15,587 nucleotides of DNA, taken from positions 1-15,587 of the forward strand of contig JAGSPR010000269.1 in assembly GCA_018262455.1 (NCBI GenBank), in the 5' to 3' direction. This DNA comes from Deltaproteobacteria bacterium. Lineage in GTDB: Bacteria > Myxococcota > Polyangia > Haliangiales > Haliangiaceae. The notes beneath the pieces are model-generated. The model did not search any database, was not told the origin of the DNA, and saw nothing but the letters and a program-made list of their open reading frames with translations. The position numbers and the translations under genes were made by a program. Below are positions 5,989-14,990 of the stretch, in pieces (within the stretch, counting starts at the first letter, position 1; each line of letters starts with the position of its first letter).

Positions 5989-8900
5989 CTAGAGCGTCTT
6001 GCCGGTCCATGGCCCGCCGATCACCGCGGTCCCGCCGGCGGCCCGCGCCCACAGGGTCGGGTCGTACATCGCCTCGGCCTCGGCGGGCGGGATGGTGAAC
6101 TTGCCCGAGGTCACGACCCGCACCGTGTACACGAGCTTCTTGATCTCCTTCGGTGCGAGCGCGCCGAACGCCTCGAGCCGATCGTCGCGCATGTTCATGA
6201 AGTCAGCGGGCCACAGCTCGTTGGTCTTGACCCAGGCCAGGGTCGTCGCACGTCCGAGCCGCGGGTTCTCGACCTCGAATCCAGCGGGCAGCCGATCGAC
6301 CAGCGCGATGTTCTGGATGTACGCGCCGCTGGTGTTGCCGAGGTCGAGCTCGACGTACACGAGGTCACCGAGCTTGAGCTCGCCCTTCGCGGGATCGATC
6401 GCCGTCCCGTCGAGCCGGCGATACGTCCGCGTGACCGAGAGGGCGTTGCCGCCCGTCGGATACGTCGCCTTGGGACGTACGCCCTCGCTGCGGACCACGA
6501 GCCACATCCCGGCGGCCTGTGCGGGGATCTCGAGCGTCAGCTGCTTGTATTCGCTCGCCCGGCCGAGGCTCCACGTCTTGTCATTGCTGGCGGTCTTGCT
6601 CTGGGTCCTGGTCACGCGCGGATCGATCTGCGTGCCATCGGCCACGAGCTTGCCCGCCGCCGTGCCCTTCGCGCCCTGCGCGACGACCCACTTGCCAAGC
6701 CCGCTGACCCCCCACACCAGCTCCTGGGTGTTGTAGTAGCCCGACTGGTTGGTGAGCCCCTGAGCCACGCGGTTCGCGAGCGGCTCGCCCGCCGGGTCGG
6801 TGCCGAACAGATCGAAGAACGTGCTCAGCATGAGCCCGCGGCTCCGGAGGTCCGAGTAGAAGCTCCAGCTGTTGACGCGGTCGGCGCTGATCGGCGACGC
6901 ATCGACGGACTTGAGATCCTTCTCGTAGCGGCGATCGCCGGCGAGGTAGAGCGCGGCCTTCAGCAGGTACAGATCCTCGGCCTGCTCGGCCCTGGGATGG
7001 GCGGGCAGGTCGGAGATCAGCTTGAGGATGCGCGCCTTCTTGCCCTTGCCGGCGACCGCGAGCACGTAGTGGAAGTACGCCTGGACCTGGCCGTCGTAGT
7101 GGGCGTAGGGGTGGCGCGCGTACTTGTCGAGGCCACGCTCGTACTGCGCGGCGCGGCCATCGATCCACGCGAGCACCTCGTTGAGGCGGTCGGCAGGCAC
7201 CGCATAGCCGGCCTTCTTGGCGTCGAGCAGCATGTGGGTGGCGTATGCGGTCGACCAGTCCTCGGGCTCGGTGGAGCCCGGCCAGTAGCCGAAGCCGCCG
7301 GACGGGGTCTGCATCGAGAACACGCGGTTGATCCCCGACAGCACCATGTCTTCGATCTTCAGCTCGGCGAGCTTGGGGTTGACCTGCTCCGCGAGGTTCG
7401 CCACGTAGAGCAGCGGACGCGTCGCCGAGGTCGTCTGCTCGATGCAGCCGTACGGATATTCGATCAGGTAATTGAGGTGATCGAACGACTCGGCATACGG
7501 GTTCGAGGTCAGCCAGAAGGTCGTGCGCTCGGACGTCGGCGCGAAGCCCTTCATCGCGGTGGCCTTGGCGACGAGATCGAGGGTGCCTGCTTCGACCCGG
7601 AACTTCTGCACGACCCGGTCCTTGGGCCCCGCGGGCAGCAGCGGCACGTCGAGCTCGTCCTTGACCTCGAAGGTCCCGGCCTGCCCCTTCGCCTTCGCGA
7701 TCACCCGGAGCTTCGCGCCGCCGACCGGCATCGTCACCCTCGCCGAGAACACCAGCGTCTCGGCCCGCCCGTCCTCGATCCGGACCACGCCGGCGTCCTT
7801 GCCGGTGAACGCGAGCGGGGCCTCGGCATCCTTGCGCTGCACCAGGCCGGCGACCGGCAGCTGCTGGCTCTCGAGCCGGACCGAGACCTCGAGCGGTCCG
7901 CCCGACACGTTGGTCAGGAACACCGGGATCTGGATCTCGTCGTTGTGGGTGACGAACCGCGGGAACGTCGCCTGGACCACGAGCGGATCCCGGACGAGCA
8001 CCTTCGCCTCGGCGCGACCGACGCGGGTCGGTGAGGCCGTGATCGCCATGACGCGGACGGATCCGCGGTAGCTCGGGATCGAGAACGGGATCGTCGCCTT
8101 GCCGTCGGCGCCGACCGGCACGATGCCCGAGAACAGCGCGACCGGCCTGACCGGCTGCACGCGCCCGGCGTCGAGCGGACCACCGCCGCCCTCCTCACCC
8201 TGCTCGCCCTCGTCGCCGCCACCGGTCTTCGACGAGGCGCCGGCCGGCTGATGCAGCATCGTCCAGCCGAGGGTCTCGTAGGTCTCGACCCCGAGCGCGC
8301 GCTGGGCGAACAGCTGGCCGAGCGGACTCGGGGTCTGGAAGCCGGTCAGCGACAGGATGCCCTCGTCGACCACCGCGACCGTGGCGAACGTCGGCTCCGT
8401 CGTGGGACCGACATCGAGCGTGATCGACAGCGGGCTTCCCGACCGGACCTCCTTGGGAGCCGTGATCTTGAGCGCCTGCGTGAACTGCGCCGGGGCCACC
8501 CGCACCGACGTCACGCCGAACGCGCGATCCGGCATGAACGCATCCTTGGACTCGAGGTGCGGATCCTTGACGAGGAACGCGCTGACGTAGACGTTGGGCT
8601 TGAACTCCCCGAGGGTGAACGTCCAGCTCGTCTCGCCGCCGCTGACGTCTTGCCACGACGAGCTGACGATCTTGTCGGTCTCGACCGTCCACAGCAGCTT
8701 GCCGCGATACGGCGCGAGCACCTTCACGGTCACGGGCTTGCCGACCTCGATCTGCGGCTGGTCCGGCAGCTTCACCACGAGCCGCGTCGGCTTGGCCGGG
8801 CGTGGCGTCTGATCGACGCGCTCGCCGTCGCCGTAGTCCTCGTAGTAGTCGTAGGGATAGTAGCCGTCGAGCGTGAGCTCGGTGACCGCCTTGCCCGCCT

Positions 8901-11586
8901 TGACGCGGACCATGTATCCGGAATCGGCGTCGCCCGGCGTGACGTCGAACTTGAACTTGCCGTTGACCACGGCGACCTCGAGCTTGCCCTCGGGCACCGT
9001 GCGGACCCGGCGGTCGTAGCGCGACTCTCCGGAGTCCGCGTCGTAGCCATAGCCGTAGTCGGCCGCGAGGTGAACGAGGTCGACGTCGAGCTTGGCCACG
9101 CCGGCCGGCACGAGCTTGCCCTCCCAGTCGACGACCACGCCCTCGACGCTGAACCTCTCGCCCGTCGTCGCGTGCGACGACCTGGTGCGGAGGCCGAGGT
9201 AGAACTTCTCGGGATGCAGCGTGGCGGTCGCCGTCCTCACGGTCGCGCGGCCGCTACCGGCCTCGAGCACGGACGCCCGGGCGGTCAGGGTGGCGGTCTG
9301 GGTGAACGAGGTCGCCGTCGCGCTGTCCGGACACGCGATCCGCACCGTCCCGCGCGGATCGAGCTGGTCGCGCGCCTCGCCGAGCGGCACCGGCTTGCCC
9401 TTGGGCTCGTCGAACAGCACCCTGGTGCCGATCAGGGCCTCTGGCGTCTTCGGCTCGATCGTCACCTTCATGCGCTCGGGCACGAACTCCTCGACCTGGA
9501 GGTCGAGCGACGCGAGCGGCTTGTCGGCGATCGCGAGCTGGACGCGCCAGTGGCCGGTGTCGGCGAACACGGGCAGCGCGTGATCGAGCGTCACGAGGCC
9601 CGCCGGATTGCTCTTGAGCGTGAGCTTGCGGACGACCTTGGCGCGCGGGTCGATCACCTTGACGTCGATCGGCACCGCGAGCTCCGGCGCGCGATCCCGA
9701 CCGTCCCGCACGATCGCCGTCACGTGCGCCGTGTCACCCGGCCGGTACACCCCGCGATCGGCGAAGATCGCCGCGCGATACGGCGTGGTCGTGACGTACG
9801 GTGCGCCGGAGGTGCTCGACTCCGAGACGTCGGCGCGCAGATCCTCGTAGCGCAGGTACGTCAGGTCATCTCCCTTGCGCGCGATCAACGCGAACGGCTC
9901 GGCCTGATCCGGATCGCTGGCGTTCTTGCCATCGAGCGTGCAGCCGTGGTCACCAGAGGTCGAGCACTTCGCCACGACCTTGCCGCTCTTGCGGACCAAG
10001 CTGACCTCGACGCCGTCGAGCAGGTCCGCCGAGTCCATGCCGAGCGCCCACACCTGGACCGTCTGGTTCCACGGCTTGTCCTTGGGCGCGGTCTTCTTCG
10101 CGACGAGCGAGAGGTTCGTCAGCAGCAGGCGCGACGTGGCGTTCGTGCCGACGCCGGCGACCTTGAGCTCGAGCACGCCCTTCGTCGACGCCGGCAGCAG
10201 CGTCGCGACATCGAGCCAGCTGGTGGCCTGGAGGTCGGCATCTCCACGCAGCGGGATCGTCTTCTTGAGCACGACGTTGCTCGTGCGCTCGTCCGCGGCA
10301 TCCGACCCCGTGTTGCCGAGCCAGAAGATCAGGTTCTCCGGCGGGACCTGGCGAACGATCAGGTTCACCTCCTCGACATTGAGGTGCTTGATGCCGAGGT
10401 TGTTCCACGCGGTGCGCGGCAGGTAGCGGCCACCCGCCGCGAACGACAGCTGCGGCTTGCGGGCCGCGACCGAGAACGAGCGCGAGAACGGCGCGAGCAC
10501 CACGCCGCCATCGAGGGTGCGCGCCCCGGCGTCGATCTTGATGCTGTAGACGCCCCGCTTGAGCTCGCCGAAGATCCGGAAGCCCGTCGAGCCCGACGTG
10601 ATGTAGGCCTTGTTGACCGGCGGATCGAAGTGGACGTGCGCGATCGCCTCGTCGGTCAGCTGGCAGCGCTCCGAGAGATTGTAGTACGCGGCACCGTCGT
10701 AGAACGAGCGCCGTCCCGGTGGCGACGCCTTGTCATCGCAGGCGATCTCGACGTAGTAGCTGTTCGCGCCTTCGACGACCTTGGCTCCCTTGATCGAGAC
10801 CGCCTTGTCGCCCGTGACGGTGTACTCGGCACTCGCCCCCGTGGCCCGGGCGGTCGCCAGGGATGGCAGGTTCGCCTTCAGCGTGAAGCCCAGCTTGCTG
10901 CCGAGCTTGATCCGCGGGTCGACGATCTGGACCGTCATCACGTTCGGCGTCGTGTTGCCGCGCGCCGCGATCAGCGACACGTTGGTCGTCGGGGTGCCGT
11001 CGATCGCGAACGTCATCATGGCGCGCGCCACGTTCGGCAGCACCGGCCCCGAGAACGCGACCTGCATCGTCGCCTTGTGGCCGGCCGGATCGAGCTCCAC
11101 GGGGGCCCAGCCCAGGAACTTGAACGCCGGGGTCTTGAACGAGTAGGTCCAGCTCTCGCCCACCGCGGGGCCGAGCTCGCCATCGCGGGTCTCGACGCGC
11201 GTCAGCTCGACCTTGTACGTCGTGTCGTACTCGAGCGCCTGGCTCGGCGTGAACTTCAGCTCGGCGACCCCGCTGTAGGTCAGCGTGCCGGTGACCTCGG
11301 GGGTCAGCTTGAGCACCGACCTGGAGGTGACGCGACCGACCTCGTTCTGCGCGATGATCGGCGTGCCGAGCGCGATCACGATCGCCGTCGGCGCCACGTT
11401 GTCCGAGCCGAGCTCGTGGATGATCGGGGCGAGCTTCTGAGGGGTGATCGCCGACCGCTTCGGCTCGTCCCCCGAGCCGGTCGAGTCGAGCTCGTCGGGC
11501 TTGGGTGTGGCGTCGTCAGACTTCTTGCCGCCGCAGGAGGCGAGCGTTCCCAGCAAGGCCACGGACATCGCGAAGCGTCGGATCAT
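5989..11586 (-). CDS. Bacterial alpha-2-macroglobulin, lipoprotein with intact thioester motif
   Basis: This encodes 1865 aa. The ATG at 11586 has GAGGG about 8 nt upstream and is preferred to the TTG two codons earlier. The signal peptide ends in the lipobox LASC (Cys18), giving a lipid-anchored periplasmic protein. Regions in order: N-terminal macroglobulin-like repeats; an MG2-type domain (AIFADRGVYRPGDTAHVTAI, from about residue 600); a bait-containing A2M_N_2 region (about 940-1140) with an acidic Gly/Glu-rich loop near 1110-1145; an A2M core (ATIPFSIPSYRGSVRVMAIT onward); a thioester domain with YPYGCIEQ (Cys1381, Gln1384); and a C-terminal domain. Cleavage of the bait is known to release the thioester and covalently trap the attacking protease. 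Close Cys pairs (283/308, 541/549) may form disulfides. The thioester makes it YfhM-like rather than YfaS-like. The pbpC neighbour fits a joint envelope-defence role. Confidence 0.95.
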   Translation of the reverse strand: MIRRFAMSVALLGTLASCGGKKSDDATPKPDELDSTGSGDEPKRSAITPQKLAPIIHELGSDNVAPTAIVIALGTPIIAQNEVGRVTSRSVLKLTPEVTGTLTYSGVAELKFTPSQALEYDTTYKVELTRVETRDGELGPAVGESWTYSFKTPAFKFLGWAPVELDPAGHKATMQVAFSGPVLPNVARAMMTFAIDGTPTTNVSLIAARGNTTPNVMTVQIVDPRIKLGSKLGFTLKANLPSLATARATGASAEYTVTGDKAVSIKGAKVVEGANSYYVEIACDDKASPPGRRSFYDGAAYYNLSERCQLTDEAIAHVHFDPPVNKAYITSGSTGFRIFGELKRGVYSIKIDAGARTLDGGVVLAPFSRSFSVAARKPQLSFAAGGRYLPRTAWNNLGIKHLNVEEVNLIVRQVPPENLIFWLGNTGSDAADERTSNVVLKKTIPLRGDADLQATSWLDVATLLPASTKGVLELKVAGVGTNATSRLLLTNLSLVAKKTAPKDKPWNQTVQVWALGMDSADLLDGVEVSLVRKSGKVVAKCSTSGDHGCTLDGKNASDPDQAEPFALIARKGDDLTYLRYEDLRADVSESSTSGAPYVTTTPYRAAIFADRGVYRPGDTAHVTAIVRDGRDRAPELAVPIDVKVIDPRAKVVRKLTLKSNPAGLVTLDHALPVFADTGHWRVQLAIADKPLASLDLQVEEFVPERMKVTIEPKTPEALIGTRVLFDEPKGKPVPLGEARDQLDPRGTVRIACPDSATATSFTQTATLTARASVLEAGSGRATVRTATATLHPEKFYLGLRTRSSHATTGERFSVEGVVVDWEGKLVPAGVAKLDVDLVHLAADYGYGYDADSGESRYDRRVRTVPEGKLEVAVVNGKFKFDVTPGDADSGYMVRVKAGKAVTELTLDGYYPYDYYEDYGDGERVDQTPRPAKPTRLVVKLPDQPQIEVGKPVTVKVLAPYRGKLLWTVETDKIVSSSWQDVSGGETSWTFTLGEFKPNVYVSAFLVKDPHLESKDAFMPDRAFGVTSVRVAPAQFTQALKITAPKEVRSGSPLSITLDVGPTTEPTFATVAVVDEGILSLTGFQTPSPLGQLFAQRALGVETYETLGWTMLHQPAGASSKTGGGDEGEQGEEGGGGPLDAGRVQPVRPVALFSGIVPVGADGKATIPFSIPSYRGSVRVMAITASPTRVGRAEAKVLVRDPLVVQATFPRFVTHNDEIQIPVFLTNVSGGPLEVSVRLESQQLPVAGLVQRKDAEAPLAFTGKDAGVVRIEDGRAETLVFSARVTMPVGGAKLRVIAKAKGQAGTFEVKDELDVPLLPAGPKDRVVQKFRVEAGTLDLVAKATAMKGFAPTSERTTFWLTSNPYAESFDHLNYLIEYPYGCIEQTTSATRPLLYVANLAEQVNPKLAELKIEDMVLSGINRVFSMQTPSGGFGYWPGSTEPEDWSTAYATHMLLDAKKAGYAVPADRLNEVLAWIDGRAAQYERGLDKYARHPYAHYDGQVQAYFHYVLAVAGKGKKARILKLISDLPAHPRAEQAEDLYLLKAALYLAGDRRYEKDLKSVDASPISADRVNSWSFYSDLRSRGLMLSTFFDLFGTDPAGEPLANRVAQGLTNQSGYYNTQELVWGVSGLGKWVVAQGAKGTAAGKLVADGTQIDPRVTRTQSKTASNDKTWSLGRASEYKQLTLEIPAQAAGMWLVVRSEGVRPKATYPTGGNALSVTRTYRRLDGTAIDPAKGELKLGDLVYVELDLGNTSGAYIQNIALVDRLPAGFEVENPRLGRATTLAWVKTNELWPADFMNMRDDRLEAFGALAPKEIKKLVYTVRVVTSGKFTIPPAEAEAMYDPTLWARAAGGTAVIGGPWTGKTL

Positions 11587-11677
11587 GATCAAGCCCTCTA
11601 TCGGCCGACAACGCCGGTACAGGTCGGCTCATTCCATCCCGGCCGCCGGGCGCCCTCGTGAGCTCCGTTCGGACGGG

Positions 11678-14005
11678 CTATTGCAGCGCCGCTCGCTCGA
11701 CGCTCCCGAGGATGGCGCTGCCGGACCCCATGCCCCCGAACAGGTAGATGAAGTTCCGCACGACCGCGCTCGTGGCGCGTCCCCGCGCGGTCGCCAGCGT
11801 GACCCCGGACAGCGGGGCGAACGTACCGAGCGTACCGTCGGGACCGATCGTCGCCCGCTCGATGGTGGCGAGCGCGCCGGTTGTATTCCCACCGCCAAGG
11901 AGGTACAGCGAGCTCCCCACGACCGCGCACGCGGTCACGCTTCCGTTCGGGCTGTCGAGGGTGACGCCCGAGACCGTCGTGAACGCGCCGAGCGAGCCAT
12001 CCGCGTTGATCGGCGCCCGCTCGACGCTGGAGAGCGGGCCACCGATGCCGCTGCCGCCGATGACGTAGAGCGAGCTCTTGATCACGACGCTCGCGTGAAG
12101 GGATCGCCCGGCCTGGAGCGTGACGGCGAAGGTGGCGAAGCTGCCGATCGTCCCGTCGGCGTTGATCGGCGCCCGCTCGACGCTCTTGAGCTCGATCCCG
12201 TTATTTCCGCCCACGACGTAGAGGAAGTCGCCGATCACCACCGCGGTGGGAAACGCGCGCGCGGTGACGAGGTTGACACCGGAGACGGTGGCGAACGCCC
12301 CGAGCGAGCCATCCGGGTTGATCGGCGCCCGCTCGACGCTGCCGAGGAAGTTGACGCTGTCGGAGCCGCCGAGGATGTACACGAATCGCCCGACCACGGC
12401 GCTGGCGTGTTGCCCGCGCGCCGTCACGAGGTGGAGGCCGGTGACGGTCGCGAAGGTCCCGAGCGTGCCATCGGCGGCGATCGGCGCGCGCTCCACGCCA
12501 TCGAAGCTGGTGCTGCCGATCTGGCCCCCGAGCACGTAGAGGAAGCTCCCCACGACCGCGCTGGTGAACACCGCGCGGGCCGGGGTGAAGATCGTGGCAT
12601 TCGGGACAGTGGCAAACGTGGAGAACGCGCCGCTGCCGTTGAGCGTCGCCCGCTCGATGGTCGCCAGCTCGCCGGTTCCATCCGAGCCACCGAGGACGTA
12701 GAGGAAGTCGCCGGCGACCGCGGTGGAGAGCAGCCCGCGGGCCTTGGTGAATGCGAGCCCGGGCACCACCGCGAATGCGCCGAGCGAGCCATCCGCGGCG
12801 ATCGTGGCGCGCTCGACGGTGGCGAGCGCGCCCCCGCCGAATCCGCCGAGCACGTAGAGCGCGCTCCCGACCACCGCGCTGGCGTGCGACGTGCGCGCGG
12901 TGACGAGCCCGGGCGCCGAGGCGAATGCCCCGAGCGAGCCGTCGCCGTGGATCGCCGCCCGCTCCACGCTCGTGAGCTCGGTGCTGCCGGTCGATCCACC
13001 GATCGCGTAGAGAAACCCGCGGACCACCACGGTCGTGTGGGAGCCGCGTGCCTGGGCCAGCGTCACATCCGGGACCGTGGCGAACGGACCGAGTGTCCCG
13101 TCGGCGGCGATCGGCGCGCGCTCCACGCTCGCGAGCGGCCCGAGATCGCCCTGTCCACCGACGAGGTAGAGGAAGTTGCCGATGACCACGCTCGTCACCC
13201 CGGCGCGTGCGGTGGCGAGCGTGACGCCGGCGACGGCCTCGAACGCACCCAGCGAGCCATCGCCGGCGATCGCCGCCCGTTCGACGCTGGCGAGCGACGT
13301 GGCGTTGCCCTGCCCCCCGATCACGTAGAGGTGATTGCCCAGCACGACGCTCGCGTGATTCGCGCGCGGTGTCGTCAGCGTGACTCCCGCGACCGTGGCG
13401 AAGCTGCCGAGCGAGCCGTCGGCGTTGAGGGTCGCGCGCTCGATCGAGCTGAGCTTGCCGGCGTTGCGCTGTCCCCCGATGACATAGATCGAGCCCTGGA
13501 CGACCGTGGTCGTGGCGCTCGAGCGGGCCGCTGCGAGCGTGGTCTGTCGCCCGCCGTCGGCCTGGGGATGGATCCCGAGCTGCTGCGCCTCGAGCGCGAA
13601 CGGAGGCCGCCGGAACGCCAGCGGGCCGACGCTCGTGCCTCCCGTGGTGACCGTGAGGTCCCCGAGGGTCGCACCGGCCGGGACGACCACCGTCGCGCGA
13701 TGCTCGCCGAGCAGGGTGGCGGCCTGGGAGGCGCCTCCTGGGAAGTTGACCATCGCGCCCTGCGCGAACGTTCCTTCCAGCGTGATCGTGTCTCCCGTGT
13801 TCGCGACCTCTCGATCGAGGGCGATCAGCGCGCACGCGCTCGCCATCGTGTCGCACGCGAACGCCGCATCGGGGGCGGCATCGCCCCCGGCATCGCCCCC
13901 GGCGTCGCCCCCACTCCCCGGATCGAGCTGGCCGGTGCCGGGGATGCCGAACAGGCTGTTGCAGCCGCTCAGCACCAGGCACGCGAGCATCACGCCACGC
14001 GACAT
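11678..14005 (-). CDS. Lipoprotein with twelve kelch-like repeats
   Basis: This encodes 775 aa. The ATG at 14005 overlaps the previous stop (TGATG) and has GAGGAG 8 nt upstream. The signal peptide MSRGVMLACLVLSGC ends at a lipobox (Cys15). A Gly/Asp/Ala linker made of 12-bp DNA repeats follows, then an IPT/TIG-like Ig domain (about residues 55-133: NTGDTITLEGTFAQGAMVNF through VTTGGTSVGPLAFRR). The rest is twelve blades averaging ~53 aa. Each has a LYVIGG-like kelch core, then xSVERAxI, then DGSLGxFATVxGVTL and a TARxxHAS start to the next blade. I counted twelve YxxGG and twelve [VI]ERA motifs. Twelve blades would suit two six-bladed propellers or one unusually large one. No galactose-oxidase catalytic residues were identified, so a binding or adhesive surface role is more likely than catalysis. 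Confidence 0.88.
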   Translation of the reverse strand: MSRGVMLACLVLSGCNSLFGIPGTGQLDPGSGGDAGGDAGGDAAPDAAFACDTMASACALIALDREVANTGDTITLEGTFAQGAMVNFPGGASQAATLLGEHRATVVVPAGATLGDLTVTTGGTSVGPLAFRRPPFALEAQQLGIHPQADGGRQTTLAAARSSATTTVVQGSIYVIGGQRNAGKLSSIERATLNADGSLGSFATVAGVTLTTPRANHASVVLGNHLYVIGGQGNATSLASVERAAIAGDGSLGAFEAVAGVTLATARAGVTSVVIGNFLYLVGGQGDLGPLASVERAPIAADGTLGPFATVPDVTLAQARGSHTTVVVRGFLYAIGGSTGSTELTSVERAAIHGDGSLGAFASAPGLVTARTSHASAVVGSALYVLGGFGGGALATVERATIAADGSLGAFAVVPGLAFTKARGLLSTAVAGDFLYVLGGSDGTGELATIERATLNGSGAFSTFATVPNATIFTPARAVFTSAVVGSFLYVLGGQIGSTSFDGVERAPIAADGTLGTFATVTGLHLVTARGQHASAVVGRFVYILGGSDSVNFLGSVERAPINPDGSLGAFATVSGVNLVTARAFPTAVVIGDFLYVVGGNNGIELKSVERAPINADGTIGSFATFAVTLQAGRSLHASVVIKSSLYVIGGSGIGGPLSSVERAPINADGSLGAFTTVSGVTLDSPNGSVTACAVVGSSLYLLGGGNTTGALATIERATIGPDGTLGTFAPLSGVTLATARGRATSAVVRNFIYLFGGMGSGSAILGSVERAALQ
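11685..13560 (-). repeat. Twelve tandem coding repeats of about 159 bp (kelch blades)
   Basis: Conserved cores recur at nearly even spacing. The VERA-coding segments fall near 11692, 11858, 12020, 12177, 12330, 12491, 12660, 12812, 12960, 13120, 13279 and 13440, a mean step of about 159 bp. The DNA is similar but not identical between copies, so this is an old or diversifying amplification. Confidence 0.85.
13877..13912 (-). repeat. 12-bp tandem repeat coding a GGDA linker
   Basis: There are two identical GGCATCGCCCCC units and one GGCGTCGCCCCC unit, in frame within the kelch lipoprotein. They encode repeated Gly-Gly-Asp-Ala just after the lipobox. It is a flexible tether between the lipid anchor and the Ig-like domain. 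The copy number could change by slippage without a frameshift. Confidence 0.85.
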
Positions 14006-14982
14006 CAGAACGCTCCTCGGAGGACCAGCCCGGCGGTGCGTTGCCCGACGACCGGCGCGACGCTCGTGCGGCGCTCGGCGCGGCGTGGTGCCGTGACCCA
14101 CAGGACCACGCCGGTCGCGGCGACGACGGCCCCGGCTACGATGAACAGCGTCGACAGCCTCCCCTTGCCGTGCGCGTCGTCGACGAGATCGACACCGGCC
14201 TGCGTCGGGCAGCGGCCGGTGTCGGCACAGCCCGCGTCCCTGGCGTCGTTCCACGTCGAGCGCGCCGAGAGCCCGAAGTAACCGCCGACGCCGAGCACGA
14301 GCACGCCCGCGCCGAGCGTGGCGAGGCCGACGAGCTTGCGCCTGCCGTGCTCGCCTGGGCGGGGCGAGGGGGTCGGCGTCGGCGTCTCCGTCGGCGGCTT
14401 CGAAGGCACGGGCTCGGACGCTGGCGTCGGAGCGAGCTTCGGGACGGTGACGTGCTTGAGCTCGCCATCGCGGATCGGGATGTCCTGCTTCGACGCCTGT
14501 CCGTTCGTGGCAGAGACGACGAGCACGTGCACGCCGGCATCGAGCTCGAACGGCTTGTCGAGCTCGCTCGAGGCGACCGCGCTGCCGTCGAGCTTGATCA
14601 CGAGCCCGTCCACGCGATCGGGCACCTGGAGGGTGAGCCGCGCCAGCTTCGGCTCGAGCCGCGCGACATGCTCGGCCGCGGCCGCGGCCAGATCGGGATC
14701 GCCGAGGCCGTCGGCACGCCGGCGAACATCCTTGAACGTTCGCCAGGCCGTCGCGAGCCGGCCCTGCTTCTCGTAGCAGGCGGCAAGCAGCCCGAGCGGG
14801 CGGACCTGCATCCGCAGCCGGACGCTGGTCTCGAGCTTCGTGCACGCGGCGTCGTAGCGACTCGCGGCGAAGTCGTCTTGCGCCGCGCTGAACTCGCGCG
14901 CGGCAGCCTCGTCATCGGTTTCGGCCGACACCGTGCGCGCGCCGATCAGGAGTGCCACTGCCACCAGGATGAAACGAGCCAT
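14005..14982 (-). CDS. Membrane protein with TPR-like and PEGA-like regions
   Basis: This encodes 325 aa. The ATG at 14982 has AGGGGAT just upstream, and that site overlaps the end of the preceding gene. Segments in order: a signal peptide (MARFILVAVALLIGARTVSA); a helical TPR-like segment (about 23-112, with EFSAAQDDFAASRYDAACTK and LGLLAACYEKQGRLATAWRTF); a beta-rich PEGA-like segment (about 114-181, LDGSAVASSELDKPFELDAG and HVLVVSAT); and a Pro/Thr linker. A transmembrane helix (about 216-238), a short loop with Cys252 and Cys258, and a second helix (about 276-298) follow. This architecture is common in Myxococcota next to Ser/Thr kinase genes, where the partner's role is mostly unknown. 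It lies 8 nt after the upstream gene and overlaps the kelch gene by one base, so translation of the three is probably coupled. Confidence 0.85.
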   Translation of the reverse strand: MARFILVAVALLIGARTVSAETDDEAAAREFSAAQDDFAASRYDAACTKLETSVRLRMQVRPLGLLAACYEKQGRLATAWRTFKDVRRRADGLGDPDLAAAAAEHVARLEPKLARLTLQVPDRVDGLVIKLDGSAVASSELDKPFELDAGVHVLVVSATNGQASKQDIPIRDGELKHVTVPKLAPTPASEPVPSKPPTETPTPTPSPRPGEHGRRKLVGLATLGAGVLVLGVGGYFGLSARSTWNDARDAGCADTGRCPTQAGVDLVDDAHGKGRLSTLFIVAGAVVAATGVVLWVTAPRRAERRTSVAPVVGQRTAGLVLRGAF

Positions 14983-14990
14983 GCGATCCC

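Noticed and set aside
3559..8034. Very long plus-strand open frame (1491 codons) antisense to pbpC and A2M
   Set aside because: It is a by-product of GC-rich codon use on the minus strand. Its translation is Arg/His/Asp/Pro-rich with no domain, and it crosses two convincingly identified genes.
11638..11650. CCCGG-CCG-CCGGG hairpin between the kelch and A2M genes
   Set aside because: A 5-bp stem with no U-tract in GC-rich DNA; not enough to call a terminator.
8251..11661. Plus-strand open frame of 1136 codons antisense to A2M
   Set aside because: Same compositional artefact; no recognisable motif, and the minus-strand A2M has a full domain series.
11685..13560. Regularly spaced repeats considered as CRISPR
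   Set aside because: The units are ~159 bp, coding throughout, and the cores vary; they are kelch blades, not direct repeats with spacers.
11444..14281. Plus-strand open frame of 945 codons antisense to the kelch gene
   Set aside because: Its apparent repeats (RPLDAGERA-like) are the reverse image of the kelch repeats, not an independent repeat protein.
14006..14845. Upstream extension of the kelch lipoprotein frame
   Set aside because: The added residues are Arg/Ala-rich out-of-frame translation of the TPR/PEGA-like gene. The lipobox signal peptide begins at 14005.
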